A stretch of 64,000 nt of DNA, from contig CAWBME010000006.1 of the NCBI GenBank assembly GCA_963789825.1, positions 806,001 to 870,000 of the forward strand, written 5' to 3'. The translations under genes and the position numbers were made by a program. Of this stretch, positions 54,455-63,486 are shown piece by piece (the stretch's first letter is position 1; every line of letters begins with the position of its first letter). The notes beneath the pieces were generated by a model. The model had not been told where the DNA came from and searched no databases. It saw only the letters and a program-made list of their open reading frames with translations. Source of the stretch: PFL42 sp963789825 (GTDB lineage: Bacteria; Chloroflexota; Anaerolineae; Anaerolineales; E44-bin32).

Positions 54455-55360
54455 CTACCTCGACTCCTCGTAGTACGGGGCGCCGATATCCTCGACGCTT
54501 ACCAGTGCAGGTTGTATGCCCTGCGCTTGCAGGGCCTCGGCGATCCGTTCGTACAGCCGGTACTTCAATACCAGGTCGCCGTCGACCCCGAAATGCACCT
54601 TCCAGCCGCGCGGATCCTCGAAGCCCAGCCCATGGTCCTTGTGGTAGAGCAGCACAATCTCGGGCGGGAGCTGGGCACTCAGCACGCCGGCCGCCCGCAG
54701 GATCTCCGGCGCCACCACCGGCGCCAGCGGGTCGGGCAAGATGGCCAGGATTGGACTTCGGCTGGACATCTTGATCAGCCCGGGCCACGCGCCGTGGGCC
54801 AGGTAGCCGATCCCTTCCGAGCTGATCCACCACAGGCGCCCGGCATCGTTCCATTCCACAATGGGGTGGCGTTCCTCGATCCCCACCACCACGCGGTTCG
54901 GCAACTTGACCGAGACCTGCGCCCGGGCGATCTCTGGCTGCGACTCCAGCCGCGCTTGGATCGCCTGCGGGTCGACCAGGAAGACCGAATGGCGGTCGAC
55001 CCCGATGAGCGAGCGGATCAACTGGTCGGGCAGCATGAGTGTCTGCGTGACCTCCGCCTCGACCACGTTGAACTGGGGCGCGGCCACCAGCTGCCATCCA
55101 CCCAGCAGCACCAACCCCAGCAGCAACGCCGAGAGCAGCCGCGGCCCGGGACGCACCACCGGCACGGCAGGCAGCTGCACCCCCGCTCCCAACCGATTGG
55201 GGATCGAGACCTCGTAGCGGCGCCGCGCCCTGCGCTGCGCCGGACGGCGGCGAGGCTCGGCCAAGACGGCATCGGCCGCGAATGCCATGCGGACGCGTTG
55301 GGCCCGCACGCGGCGGGCGCGCCGCTTTCCGCCTCCCAGAACCCGTCCAGCAATCGACAT
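54455..55360 (-). CDS. ftsQ: Cell division protein FtsQ/DivIB
   Basis: Bitopic membrane protein of 301 residues. A very basic cytoplasmic tail (about 70 residues, many Arg) leads to one helix (LLSALLLGLVLLGGWQLV) and a POTRA domain (FNVVEAEVTQTLMLPDQLIRSL, core NVVEAEVTQTLM; then VKLPNRVVVGIEERHPIVEW). It helps link the septal synthase to the ring. The ATG at 55360 comes right before the ddl stop region, with only one base between. The gene order ddl-ftsQ-ftsA-ftsZ is a classic arrangement. Confidence 0.94.
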   Translation of the reverse strand: MSIAGRVLGGGKRRARRVRAQRVRMAFAADAVLAEPRRRPAQRRARRRYEVSIPNRLGAGVQLPAVPVVRPGPRLLSALLLGLVLLGGWQLVAAPQFNVVEAEVTQTLMLPDQLIRSLIGVDRHSVFLVDPQAIQARLESQPEIARAQVSVKLPNRVVVGIEERHPIVEWNDAGRLWWISSEGIGYLAHGAWPGLIKMSSRSPILAILPDPLAPVVAPEILRAAGVLSAQLPPEIVLLYHKDHGLGFEDPRGWKVHFGVDGDLVLKYRLYERIAEALQAQGIQPALVSVEDIGAPYYEESR

Positions 55361-55361
55361 G

Positions 55362-56469
55362 CTAGGCCTCGTAGCGGCGGATCAACCGCCGCTTCTCCTC
55401 ATGCCGTTCCAGCGCCAAGGCGATCAGGCGATCCAGCAACACAGGGTATGGAACCCCGCTCGCACCCCAAAGCTTCGGATACATGCTGATGCTGGTGAAC
55501 CCTGGGAGCGTGTTGACCTCGTTGAGATAGACGCGGTTGCTGCCCGCGCTCGAGCAGGAAGTCGGCGCGCATCATCCCGGCACCGTCCAGCGCCTTGAAC
55601 GCCCGTACGGCCAGCCCGCGGATCTCATCGGAGAGCGACTCATCCAGCACCGCCGGAATGATGAGCTGCGAGGTGTCATCGAGGTACTTGGCGCGGTACG
55701 AGTAGAACTCGTCGCCCGGGATCACTTCGCCCGGCACCGAGGCATCCGGATCGTCATTCCCCAGGACGCTGACTTCGATCTCGCGCCCGTCGATCCCCTT
55801 CTCGATCAGGACGCGCCGATCGTAGCGGGCGGCATCCATCAACCCCTCGACCAGGTCACTGCGGCCGCGGCACTTGGAAATCCCAACCGACGAGCCAAGG
55901 TTGGCGGGCTTGGTGAACAATGGATACGGCCCAATCTTCTCGCAGGCGTCCAGCACGCCCTGCAGGTCCTCGGCAATCTGGGTGCCGGTGACCACCACCC
56001 AGTCGACCACCGGGACTCCCTGGGAGCGCATCACATCCTTGAATACTCCCTTGTCCATCCCGGCGGAGGAGGCGAGCACGCCGCAGCTGACGTAGGGAAT
56101 CTCCATCAACTCCAACAATCCCTGCAGCGTACCGTCCTCACCAAAGGTCCCGTGGATCAGGGGGAACACCAGATCGACCCGCTGCAGGCTCTGCAGCGGC
56201 TTGCCTGGCTCCCAGCTGTACAGCGTCCAGTTGCCCGGTTCGGGGATGAAGGCGACCGGAGCCAATCCTGCCGGCTGGCGCCGCTCGAACTTCCCCAGTA
56301 CGTCCTCGCCGGCGAGCCAGTGTCCTTCGTGGTTCACGCCAACGGGCAATACCTCGTACTTCTGCGGGTCGAGCTGAGAGAGGACGGAGCGCGCCGAACG
56401 CAGGGAGACTTCGTGCTCCCCGGAGCGTCCACCAAACAGGACCAGCACGCGCGGTTTCTTGGCCGTCAT
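55362..56469 (-). CDS. ddl: D-alanine--D-alanine ligase (one-base frameshift)
   Basis: ATP-grasp enzyme joining two D-alanines for the peptidoglycan stem peptide, about 369 residues. Motifs: VLFGGRSGEHEVSLRSA at the N-terminus, FPLIHGTFGEDGTLQGLLE, PLFTKPANLGSSVGISK and, after the break, LNEVNTLPGFTSISMYPKLW. The break at 55543-55545 is repaired by deleting one G (LLERGSNRVYLNEVN), so it is very likely a sequence insertion. Its ATG overlaps the murB stop (ATGA). Confidence 0.94.
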
Positions 56470-57425
56470 CCGCTGCCTTCGGGTCCTTCGGACCCCCTCC
56501 ATTCACCCAGCCGCTCGATCTCGAGCTCCAGTTCGACGCCGAACCTCTGCGCCACCTCGCTGCGGGCCAGCTGGATCAGCGCCCACACATCCGCCGCCGT
56601 CGCTCCCCCCCGATTGATGACGAAGTTGGCGTGGACCGGGCTGATCTGCGCCCCACCCCGCTGCACCCCTTTCAGCCCCGCCGCCTCGATCAGCCTGCCG
56701 GCATGATCGCCTGGCGGGTTCTTGAACATCGACCCCCAGCTCGGGCCGGAGGCCTGCGTGCGCTGGCGTTGCTCGAGATACCCGGCCAGGCGCTTGCGGC
56801 ATGCCTGGCGATCGTCGGGCAGCAGGCGGAACGTGGCAGCGAGCACAACAGCCCGGCCGGGGTGATCCTTCAGCCAGGAGCCACGGTAACGATAGGCCAG
56901 GCGTTCCGCCGGCCAGGTCTCGGCGCTGCGCGCGGGTTGCAAGATCTCGGCCGCCTCCATGCAGGAGGCCACCTCTCCGCCGAAGGCGCCGGCGTTGCCC
57001 ACCACCGCCCCGCCGACCGTCCCGGGGACCGTGCCCGCCCATTCCAGGCCGGCCAGGCCCCGCTCGACGGCGCGCCGGGCGAGGCTGCCCAGGCTGGCGC
57101 CCGACTCGGCCCTCACGGCCGGGCCGGAAGCCCTGTCCTGGAACTGAACCTCAGCCGCCTTGTTCAAGACCAGCACCTCACGCACCCCGGCATCCGCGAC
57201 CAGCACGTTCGAGCCGCCGCCCAGCACCCGGAACGGGATCTCCCGCGCCCACAGCCAGCTGGCAGCCGCGCCCAGACGTTCGCCCGAACGGATCGTCAGC
57301 AGCAGGTCGGCCTGCCCCCCCACCCTGGCGGCGGTGAAGCGCGCCAGGGATGCCTGGCGTTCGACTTGGCCGAAGTTCTCGGCCTGCAGGGCAAGGGCGA
57401 CCGTCTCGACGTCCCATGCGGGCAT
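56466..57425 (-). CDS. murB: UDP-N-acetylenolpyruvoylglucosamine reductase
   Basis: FAD enzyme that reduces UDP-GlcNAc-enolpyruvate to UDP-MurNAc. The 319 residues have RVLGGGSNVLVADAG and AGTVPGTVGGAVVGNAGAFGG for FAD binding, AYRYRGSWL, and SGPSWGSMFKNP with the proton-donor Ser, followed by HANFVINRGGA. The lack of a longer insert indicates the type II form. The ATG at 57425 overlaps the stop of the 58-aa gene (TAATG). Confidence 0.95.
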   Translation of the reverse strand: MPAWDVETVALALQAENFGQVERQASLARFTAARVGGQADLLLTIRSGERLGAAASWLWAREIPFRVLGGGSNVLVADAGVREVLVLNKAAEVQFQDRASGPAVRAESGASLGSLARRAVERGLAGLEWAGTVPGTVGGAVVGNAGAFGGEVASCMEAAEILQPARSAETWPAERLAYRYRGSWLKDHPGRAVVLAATFRLLPDDRQACRKRLAGYLEQRQRTQASGPSWGSMFKNPPGDHAGRLIEAAGLKGVQRGGAQISPVHANFVINRGGATAADVWALIQLARSEVAQRFGVELELEIERLGEWRGSEGPEGSG

Positions 57426-57601
57426 TACAGCCTGCGCACTCTCTCGATCAACTTCGACAGCACCTGCCGATCCGGCGGACCCTCCAGCTCGAGGGCCGCA
57501 GCAGCTGCCGGCTCGGCGATAGATGCTCGCTTGGCCGCCAGGCGCAGCTTCAGCTCCATGCGCCGGTCGGTCTCGAATAGTCGGCGGTTATCCTTCGGCA
57601 T
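57425..57601 (-). CDS. 58-residue protein of unknown function between murC and murB
   Basis: A complete small gene: AAGGAGG, five bases, ATG at 57601, and a TAA that overlaps the murB ATG by one base. It starts 14 bases inside the end of murC. The protein MPKDNRRLFETDRRMELK...VLSKLIERVRRL is highly charged and predicted helical with an Ala-rich middle (SIAEPAAAAALELEG). There is no membrane segment. The strong ribosome site and coupling on both sides argue that it is translated. I recognise no family. It may aid coupling of murC and murB translation or bind one of the Mur enzymes; both are guesses. Confidence 0.8.
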   Translation of the reverse strand: MPKDNRRLFETDRRMELKLRLAAKRASIAEPAAAAALELEGPPDRQVLSKLIERVRRL

Positions 57602-58962
57602 GTCGGCCTCCTTCCCTCACGCTCAGCGTCTCCAAGAGCTTCTTCCCGATCCAGTTCCCGTCCCCCGCACTCAAGGTGACGACCACGCTGTTCGCCTCGA
57701 CCTGCTCGACCAGCTGGCGAGCGCTTTCCTCGAGCGACCCGCTGTAGCGGCAATCCGCGTGGCGGACGTGCTCAGCCAGCGCGCGGCTGGTCGTCTGGCC
57801 ATCGGGCTGCTCGCGCGCGGCGAAGATGTCGGTGATGCGCACATGGTCGGCCTGTCCGAAGCACGCGGCAAAGTCGTCGAACAGCGCCCGCACCCGGGAG
57901 AAGGTGTGCGGCTGGAAGACCGCCCACAGCGTCCGCCCCGGGTAGCGCTGGCGTCAGCCCGGCGAGGGTCGCCCGGATCTCGGACGGGTGATGCGCGTAG
58001 TCGTCCAGCACCACCACGCCGCCCGCCTCCCCGATCACTTCGCTGCGACGGCTGGCGCCCCGATAGCCGGTCAGCGCCTGCCGCGCCGTGACGAAGGGCA
58101 CACCCAGCTCCTCGGCGACCGCCAGCGCCGCCAGCGTGTTGCGCACGTTGTGATCTCCCGGCAGGCGTGTGCGCACGAGGCCCACCACCTGCCCGCGATG
58201 AAGCACCAGGAAGTCACAGCCACCGACGCCGTTGGCGCGGATCTCCTCCGCTCGCCAGTCAGCCTCAGGTGCCAGGCCATAGGTGACCCTGCGGGCAGCG
58301 GTCGGCAGCGCCGCAGCCGCCGGGTCATCGGCGCACACGATCAGCGTGCGCTGGACCTGGGCAGCGAACTGCTCGAACGCCTGCCGAAAGTCCTCCGGCG
58401 TGGGGAAACAATCCGGATGGTCGTGCTCGACGCTGGTCACCACGGCTACGTCCGGGCGCAGGCCCAGGAAGGCCCGATCGTACTCATCGGCCTCGATGAC
58501 AAAGGCCTTCCCCGAGCCGGCATGGGCATTGCTGCCGAAGTCGAGCAGCACGCCGCCGACGATGAAGCTCGGGTCGAGGCCTGCCTCCGACAGGATCCAG
58601 GCGATCAGGCCAGTGGTGGTCGTCTTGCCGTGCGTGCCGGCGGCGGCGATCACCTGGTAGGGCGCAGTCAGCTGGGCGAGGAAGACTTCGCGGCGCATGA
58701 CCGGCACGCCAGCCTGGCGGGCAGCCACGACCTCCGGGTTGGTGTCCGGGACAGCCGACGACACCAGCACCAGGTCGGCGCCGGTGATGTTCTCTGCGGT
58801 ATGGCCGTAGGCGATCGGCACGCCAAGGGCTTCCAGCGCTTCGGAGTACGCCGAAACGGCTTGATCCGATCCGCTCACGCTCTCTCCTTGTTCTGCCAGC
58901 ACCCTTGCGATGGCCGACATGCCTGCTCCACCAATTCCCACCAGATGAATCCTGCGCCTCAT
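57588..58962 (-). CDS. murC: UDP-N-acetylmuramate--L-alanine ligase (one-base frameshift)
   Basis: Adds L-Ala to UDP-MurNAc, about 457 residues. Motifs: IHLVGIGGAGMSAIARVL (N-terminal Rossmann-like), the ATP loop AAGTHGKTTTTGL, EADEYDRAFL, VTSVEHDHPDCF, LPGDHNVRNTLAA and DDYAHHPSEI. The break near 57945-57950 is repaired by deleting one base, giving TPRYPGRTLWAVFQPHTFSR as in other MurC proteins. The ATG overlaps the stop of the CvpA-like gene (ATGA). The end overlaps the start of the 58-residue gene by 14 bases. Confidence 0.94.
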
Positions 58963-59492
58963 ACGAATACGACGATGATCAGGATCGAGATCGCCGCCAC
59001 GGCGAAATACACGTACGGGATGGTCAACAGCGCCGGCGGCATGTAGCCCATCATGGCCTGCAGCTGGCCTGCCAGCTCGCTGCCCTCCACCGGTGCGGTA
59101 ATCAGCGCTGTCGGGTAGCCGGTGGCGTCCAGGTAGAACAGCAGCGAGCCCACCAGCAGGTAGCCGTTGACCAGGCCGATCACCAGCCCGAGCAGAATGC
59201 CCTCGATCCGCTCCCGGGCCAGCTTGCCCTGCAGCGCCGACAGGCGTGGCGATTGATAGCCGGCGAAGGCCAGCAGCAGCAGGGGCAGGGCCAGCACGAT
59301 CAGCTGCGTGGCCGGCGGCTCGTTCGCCAGCAGGTTCTGATAGAAGGCCACGTAGTGCGCCAGGATGGCGTTGAGGAACAGACCCATCACCAGCGCACTG
59401 GCGACCAGCACTTCCTTGGACCAGCCGCGCATGGCGCCGATGACGCCGAACAGGATGATGAACACCCAGAACAGCACCACCAGGCTAACCAC
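58959..59492 (-). CDS. CvpA-like polytopic membrane protein
   Basis: About 177 residues with four to five hydrophobic helices: SLVVLFWVFIILFGVIGAMRGW at the N-terminus, then VLVASALVMGLFLNAILA, LIVLALPLLLLAFAGY, GILLGLVIGLVNGYLLVGSLL and a C-terminal helix. The layout with an early GxxGxxRGW-like turn recalls CvpA/colicin V production proteins, which are linked to the envelope. GTG at 59492 has GAAGGTGG upstream; GTG at 59501 is an alternative. It is embedded between murG and murC with overlaps on both sides, so a role in envelope synthesis or lipid II handling is plausible but unproved. Confidence 0.72.
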   Translation of the reverse strand: MVSLVVLFWVFIILFGVIGAMRGWSKEVLVASALVMGLFLNAILAHYVAFYQNLLANEPPATQLIVLALPLLLLAFAGYQSPRLSALQGKLARERIEGILLGLVIGLVNGYLLVGSLLFYLDATGYPTALITAPVEGSELAGQLQAMMGYMPPALLTIPYVYFAVAAISILIIVVFV

Positions 59493-60586
59493 GGCCGCCA
59501 CCTTCGCCCAGCAGCCGCTCGACCTCGGCCGCGATCTCGGCGGCCGCCTGCGGCCGGGCCATGCGCCGCATCGCCTGGCGCATGCCCTCAAGCCGCACCG
59601 GATCGCCGAGCAACTGGCGAATCACCGGCACCAGGCGGGTGGCGATCTCGCTGTCCTCGATGCGCACAGCCCCGCCGCGGGAGACCAGGTACTCGGCATT
59701 CACCTTCTGGTAGCGCCAGGCATGCGGGTACGGCACCAGCACGCCAGGCAGGCCGAACAGCGGGAGTTCGCCCAGAGTCGCGGCGCCGGCACGCGCTACC
59801 GCCAGGTCCGCCGCGGCCAGTGCCTGCGCCATTTCGTCATGCAAGTAGGCGAAGGGACGATAGCGCGCCGCAAGCGAAGCCGTCAGTTCCTGCTGGCGGG
59901 ATTCTGTGCGCGGCCAGTCGAGCGAGCCGGTGATGTGTACCACCTGGGCAACAGCCAGCAGATCCTCCAGCGAACCCCAGACAGCCTCGTTCAGCGAGCG
60001 AGCGCCTTTGCTGCCACCGAACACCAGGACCAGCGGCAGCCCCACGTCGAGGCCGAAGTGACGCCGCGCCTGATCACGGTCGGCGCGATCAGAGATCGGG
60101 TCGGGTGGGATACCCGGTGACGCACACCCTCGGCCGGCGCGGCAAGCGCAAGGCCGTCTCCTCCGCCGTCACCGCCAGACAGTCGGCGAAGCGTGCCATC
60201 AGGCGCAGCGCCTGGCCGGGTTCGATATCTGGGACGTACACCAGCTTGGGAACCCTGCGGGCCGCCAGCGCCACCGGAACGCCAACGTACCCGCCGGTGA
60301 GCAGCAAGGCCTGCGGCCGGTAGTCCTGCACGATGCGCCGCGCCGCGGCCACGCCGCGGGCAAGCTGCCGCAGATTCCCGGGCAGCGCCCGCACGCCCAC
60401 GCCGTGCAGGCCCGCAGCCGGCACGCTCACGAAGCGCACCCCGGCGCGTTCGACCAGGGAAGCCTCCATGCCCCCCTCAGAGCCGACCCAGAGCACGTCA
60501 ACGCTCCGGTCGAGTTCGGCGGTTATGGCCAAGGCGGGATACACGCCTCCGCCGGTTCCGCCAGCCGATACCAACAGGCGAGACAT
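59485..60586 (-). CDS. murG: UDP-GlcNAc:lipid I N-acetylglucosaminyltransferase (one-base frameshift)
   Basis: GT28 enzyme that makes lipid II on the inner face of the membrane, about 366 residues. The N-terminal half has SAGGTGGGVYPALA and LTGGYVGVPVALAA. The C-terminal half has LPLVLVFGGSKGARSLN, VARAGAATLGELPLFGLPGVLVPYP in its core RAGAATLGEL, and PYPHAWRYQKVNAEYL. The frame breaks at about 60091; deleting one T gives RPDLDRADRDQARRHFGLD. The ATG at 60586 lies inside the 3' end of ftsW, an 89-base overlap. Confidence 0.94.
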
Positions 60587-61754
60587 ACGTCTTTGCTTGA
60601 ACCTCCACGCGTTTCCTGCGTGCCGCGTTGAGCAAGAAGCCGGTCGCGGCGAGCGTGACGACCAGGCTCGAACCGCCATAGCTGAAGAACGGCAGTGCAT
60701 TCCCGGCGAAGGGCAACAGGCCAAGCAGCACGGACATGTTGACCAGCGCCTCGACCGCGATCCACACCGTGACCCCGCTTGCCAGGAGCATCGTCAGTCG
60801 GTCCTCGGCGTTCATGGCCACCTTGAAGCCGCGCCACAAGAAGAGCCAGAACAGCACCAGCACGAACAGGGCTCCGATCAGGCCAAGCTCTTCGCCGATC
60901 ACGGCGTAGATGCTGTCGGTGTGCGGCGCAGGCAGCAGACCGAATTTCTCCCGACTCGCCCCCAACCCGCGTCCAAGAATCCCGCCGGCGTAGAAGGCCT
61001 GCAGCGCGTGCTGCACGTGATAGGAGGCCTGCTCGATGTCGATCAGCCCGGACATGTAGTCCGCCCAGCGCTCGCGACCGGTGTTGGTCGCCCGCACCAA
61101 CAGGTAGCCGACAAACGCACCCCCGACCGAGATGAACAACGCCTGCGAAATCCGGGCGCCGGCCAGGTAGAACATCACCAGGGCGACGATGGCGACGGTC
61201 AGCACGGCGCTCAGGTCCGGCTGCAGCAGGATCAGCCCGTCGATGATGGCGATCAGCATCAGCAGCGGGATGAATCCATAGCCCCACTCGGACAGCCGGT
61301 TGCCCTTGGACTCCATCCACACGGCCAGGTAGATGATCACCGCCAGCTTGGCCATCTCCGAGGGCTGGACCGAGCCGCCCAGGATTGCCCGCCGTGGACC
61401 GTCGCCGGAGTTGACCAGCAGCACCAGCAGCAGCGCCAGCATGCTGACACCCAGGATTGGCACCGCCAGGCGGCGCAGCCAGCGGATGGGCATCCAGGCC
61501 GTGAACCCCATGGCCATCAGCCCGAGCACCAGGTTGCCCAACTGGCGGCGGAACAGGGCATTGGCGTCGCCATACAGCCGGAAGGACACGTCCCAGCTGG
61601 CCGAATAGACCATCACCACCCCAAAGCCGATCATGGCGAACACGAGCGCCAGCATCCACAGGTCCATCCCGAACAGACGGCCACGCCCGGCGCCCAGAGT
61701 CTTGGGCGCAGGCGGAACGGAAGCGGACTTGGCACGCCGCGCAGTTTGCATCAC
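60498..61754 (-). CDS. ftsW: Lipid II polymerase/flippase-family protein FtsW (SEDS)
   Basis: Septal peptidoglycan glycosyltransferase of the SEDS family, about 418 residues with some ten membrane helices. Signatures: MVYSASWDVSF near residue 50, GGSVQPSEMAKL, GLILLQPDLSAVLT, GILGRGLGASREKFGLLP and HTDSIYAVIGEELGLIG, then NALPFFSYGGSSLV. GTG at 61754 or ATG at 61751 both overlap the murD stop. The last 30 residues are basic (WRNRRRRVSRLGHNRR) and run 89 bases into murG, an unusually long overlap that may mean a further sequence error near the end. Confidence 0.93.
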   Translation of the reverse strand: MMQTARRAKSASVPPAPKTLGAGRGRLFGMDLWMLALVFAMIGFGVVMVYSASWDVSFRLYGDANALFRRQLGNLVLGLMAMGFTAWMPIRWLRRLAVPILGVSMLALLLVLLVNSGDGPRRAILGGSVQPSEMAKLAVIIYLAVWMESKGNRLSEWGYGFIPLLMLIAIIDGLILLQPDLSAVLTVAIVALVMFYLAGARISQALFISVGGAFVGYLLVRATNTGRERWADYMSGLIDIEQASYHVQHALQAFYAGGILGRGLGASREKFGLLPAPHTDSIYAVIGEELGLIGALFVLVLFWLFLWRGFKVAMNAEDRLTMLLASGVTVWIAVEALVNMSVLLGLLPFAGNALPFFSYGGSSLVVTLAATGFLLNAARRKRVEVQAKTYVSPVGIGWRNRRRRVSRLGHNRRTRPER

Positions 61755-63142
61755 AACGCCTGCACCAGAGCCCGGAAGGCCTCGCCGCGGGCCTCGAAGT
61801 CACTGAACTCATCGAAGGAGGTCCCGCCGGGTGAGAGCAGAACCACGTCTCCCGGCTCGGCACGACGGGCGGCAACCTGCACCGCCTCAGCCAGTGTCGT
61901 GCAGCGATCGATCGTCGCCGGGTGGCGCGTCGGTCGGCGTGCCATGGCGGCCTCCACCGCCCGGCCCACCTTCTCGGCCGCCTCGCCGAACAGGATCAAA
62001 TGGTCGACGCGCTCGGTGACCAGGTCGGCGAACGAGTCCCACGGCAGAGCCTTGTCTCGGCCGCCGGCCAGCAGCACGATCGGCTCGTCAAAGGCGCGTA
62101 AGGCAGCCATCGACCGCTCGGGCGCCGTGCCGATGGAGTCGTTGTACCAAGCGGCGCCGCCCACGTTGCGCACGAACTCCAGCCGGTGCGGCACAGCCTC
62201 GAACGTGCGCACTGCGCCGGCCATTGCTGCGGGCGAGAACCCGGCTGCTTCCGCCACCGCGCACGCAGCGAGCACGTTCAGCAGGTTGTGCTCCCCTCGT
62301 AGCCGAATGTCACGTAGTGGCAGCAACGGGACGACCGTCCCCTGCCGCCGCATGACCACCTGGTCACCGGCGACGAAGGTGCCTTCCAACCCATGATCCT
62401 GGCGGCCGAATGCCAGCACTTCGCCCCTCACCCGGTGCCGCAAACCCCAGGCGCCGGCGTCCTCACGCCCGAGCACGGCTTTGTCCGCGGCCGTCTGGCA
62501 ATCGAGAATGCGGGCCTTGGCCTCGGTGTAGGCCTGCATCGAGTGATGCCGGTCGAGGTGATTGGGCGTGAGGTTGAGCACGGCGGCCACGTGCACACCG
62601 GCCGTCATCAATTCCAGTTGGAAGGAGGAAAGCTCCAATACGACCCAGTCTTCCGGACGGATCTTCTGCAGGTCCGCCAGCAGCGGGCGGCCGATATTGC
62701 CTCCCACCCAGGCACGGCGGCCTCCTCCACCTAGGTGCTGCTCAGCCATCCGCCCGACCAGAGCCGTGGTGGTCGTCTTGCCCGCCGAGCCGGTGATGCC
62801 AACGGTCGCCGCGGGACAGGCCTCCAGGAAGACCTGGGCATCGTTGGTCAGGCCGAGGCCGGCGGCGCGGGCCTGCTGTGCCAGCGGCAGATCGGCGGGA
62901 ACCCCGCCGGACAGGCACAACAGGTCCGCCCCCGCCAGCAACTCGGGCGGATGGCTTCCCAGCACGAATTCGATCGGCAGATCGGTCAGCTCGTCACAAG
63001 CCGCCTGTAGCGCCAACGGCGGCTTGAGGTCGCTGACCACGACCTGCGCGCCATGCTCGGCGAGGTAGCGCGCGGCGGCTTTGCCCTGACGGGCGAGACC
63101 GAGCACCACTACGCGCTGCCCCTTCCAGTTGTGCACCGACAC
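61751..63142 (-). CDS. murD: UDP-N-acetylmuramoylalanine--D-glutamate ligase
   Basis: Adds D-Glu to UDP-MurNAc-L-Ala, 463 residues. Motifs: VVVLGLARQGKAAARYL, GITGSAGKTTTTALV (ATP loop), GGNIGRPLL, VLELSSFQLE, NLTPNHLDRH, RGEHNLLNVLAA and NDSIGTAPERSMAAL, with LLAGGRDKALPW in the third domain. GTG at 63142 or GTG at 63136 may be the start; the second has better spacing from GGAG. It lies five bases after the stop of the upstream 112-residue gene. Confidence 0.95.
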   Translation of the reverse strand: MSVHNWKGQRVVVLGLARQGKAAARYLAEHGAQVVVSDLKPPLALQAACDELTDLPIEFVLGSHPPELLAGADLLCLSGGVPADLPLAQQARAAGLGLTNDAQVFLEACPAATVGITGSAGKTTTTALVGRMAEQHLGGGGRRAWVGGNIGRPLLADLQKIRPEDWVVLELSSFQLELMTAGVHVAAVLNLTPNHLDRHHSMQAYTEAKARILDCQTAADKAVLGREDAGAWGLRHRVRGEVLAFGRQDHGLEGTFVAGDQVVMRRQGTVVPLLPLRDIRLRGEHNLLNVLAACAVAEAAGFSPAAMAGAVRTFEAVPHRLEFVRNVGGAAWYNDSIGTAPERSMAALRAFDEPIVLLAGGRDKALPWDSFADLVTERVDHLILFGEAAEKVGRAVEAAMARRPTRHPATIDRCTTLAEAVQVAARRAEPGDVVLLSPGGTSFDEFSDFEARGEAFRALVQAL

Positions 63143-63146
63143 TCCA

Positions 63147-63485
63147 TCAGGCGGCTGGCTCGTCGGCGAACAGCGGCAGACGAAGTTCGCCGTCGACTCT
63201 GGCCTTGGAGCGCTTCGTGGAGCGGCGAGCCGGCCGCGCGGCCTCGGCGGGCTTGCCGGCAGCCTCCTCGTCCACCCCGATCCACAGGTGGCCGGGCAAC
63301 ACCATGCGCGCCTGGCGCAGTTCGATTCCGGCGATCACCCCCTCCTTGACGTCGCAGGATTCGGGGTTGATCAGGCACAGGTTCGGGCTGCGCCCGAACT
63401 TGTCGCGATAGAAGTTCCCCGCCCGCGACACTTTTTCCGTCAGGCTGCGATTGCTGTCATCGAACCAGAGCATTCCGACGCGCAT
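63147..63485 (-). CDS. 112-residue conserved-looking protein between mraY and murD
   Basis: A small soluble protein that begins MRVGMLWFDDSNRSLTEKV, followed by AGNFYRDKFGRSPNLCLINP and VLPGHLWIGVDEE, then a basic Pro/Ala/Lys linker and a short end LRLPLFADEPAA. The N-terminal part looks like one compact alpha/beta domain. I do not know a named family. GGAGAG lies just before the ATG and overlaps the mraY stop region, so it is translated with mraY and murD. It may be a lineage-specific part of the cell-wall cluster. Confidence 0.75.
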   Translation of the reverse strand: MRVGMLWFDDSNRSLTEKVSRAGNFYRDKFGRSPNLCLINPESCDVKEGVIAGIELRQARMVLPGHLWIGVDEEAAGKPAEAARPARRSTKRSKARVDGELRLPLFADEPAA

Positions 63486-63486
63486 G

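Noticed and set aside
60333..62396. 687-codon open frame opposite ftsW/murD, with many H, Q and P residues
   Set aside because: Antisense shadow of ftsW and murD; composition is typical of reverse-frame translation.
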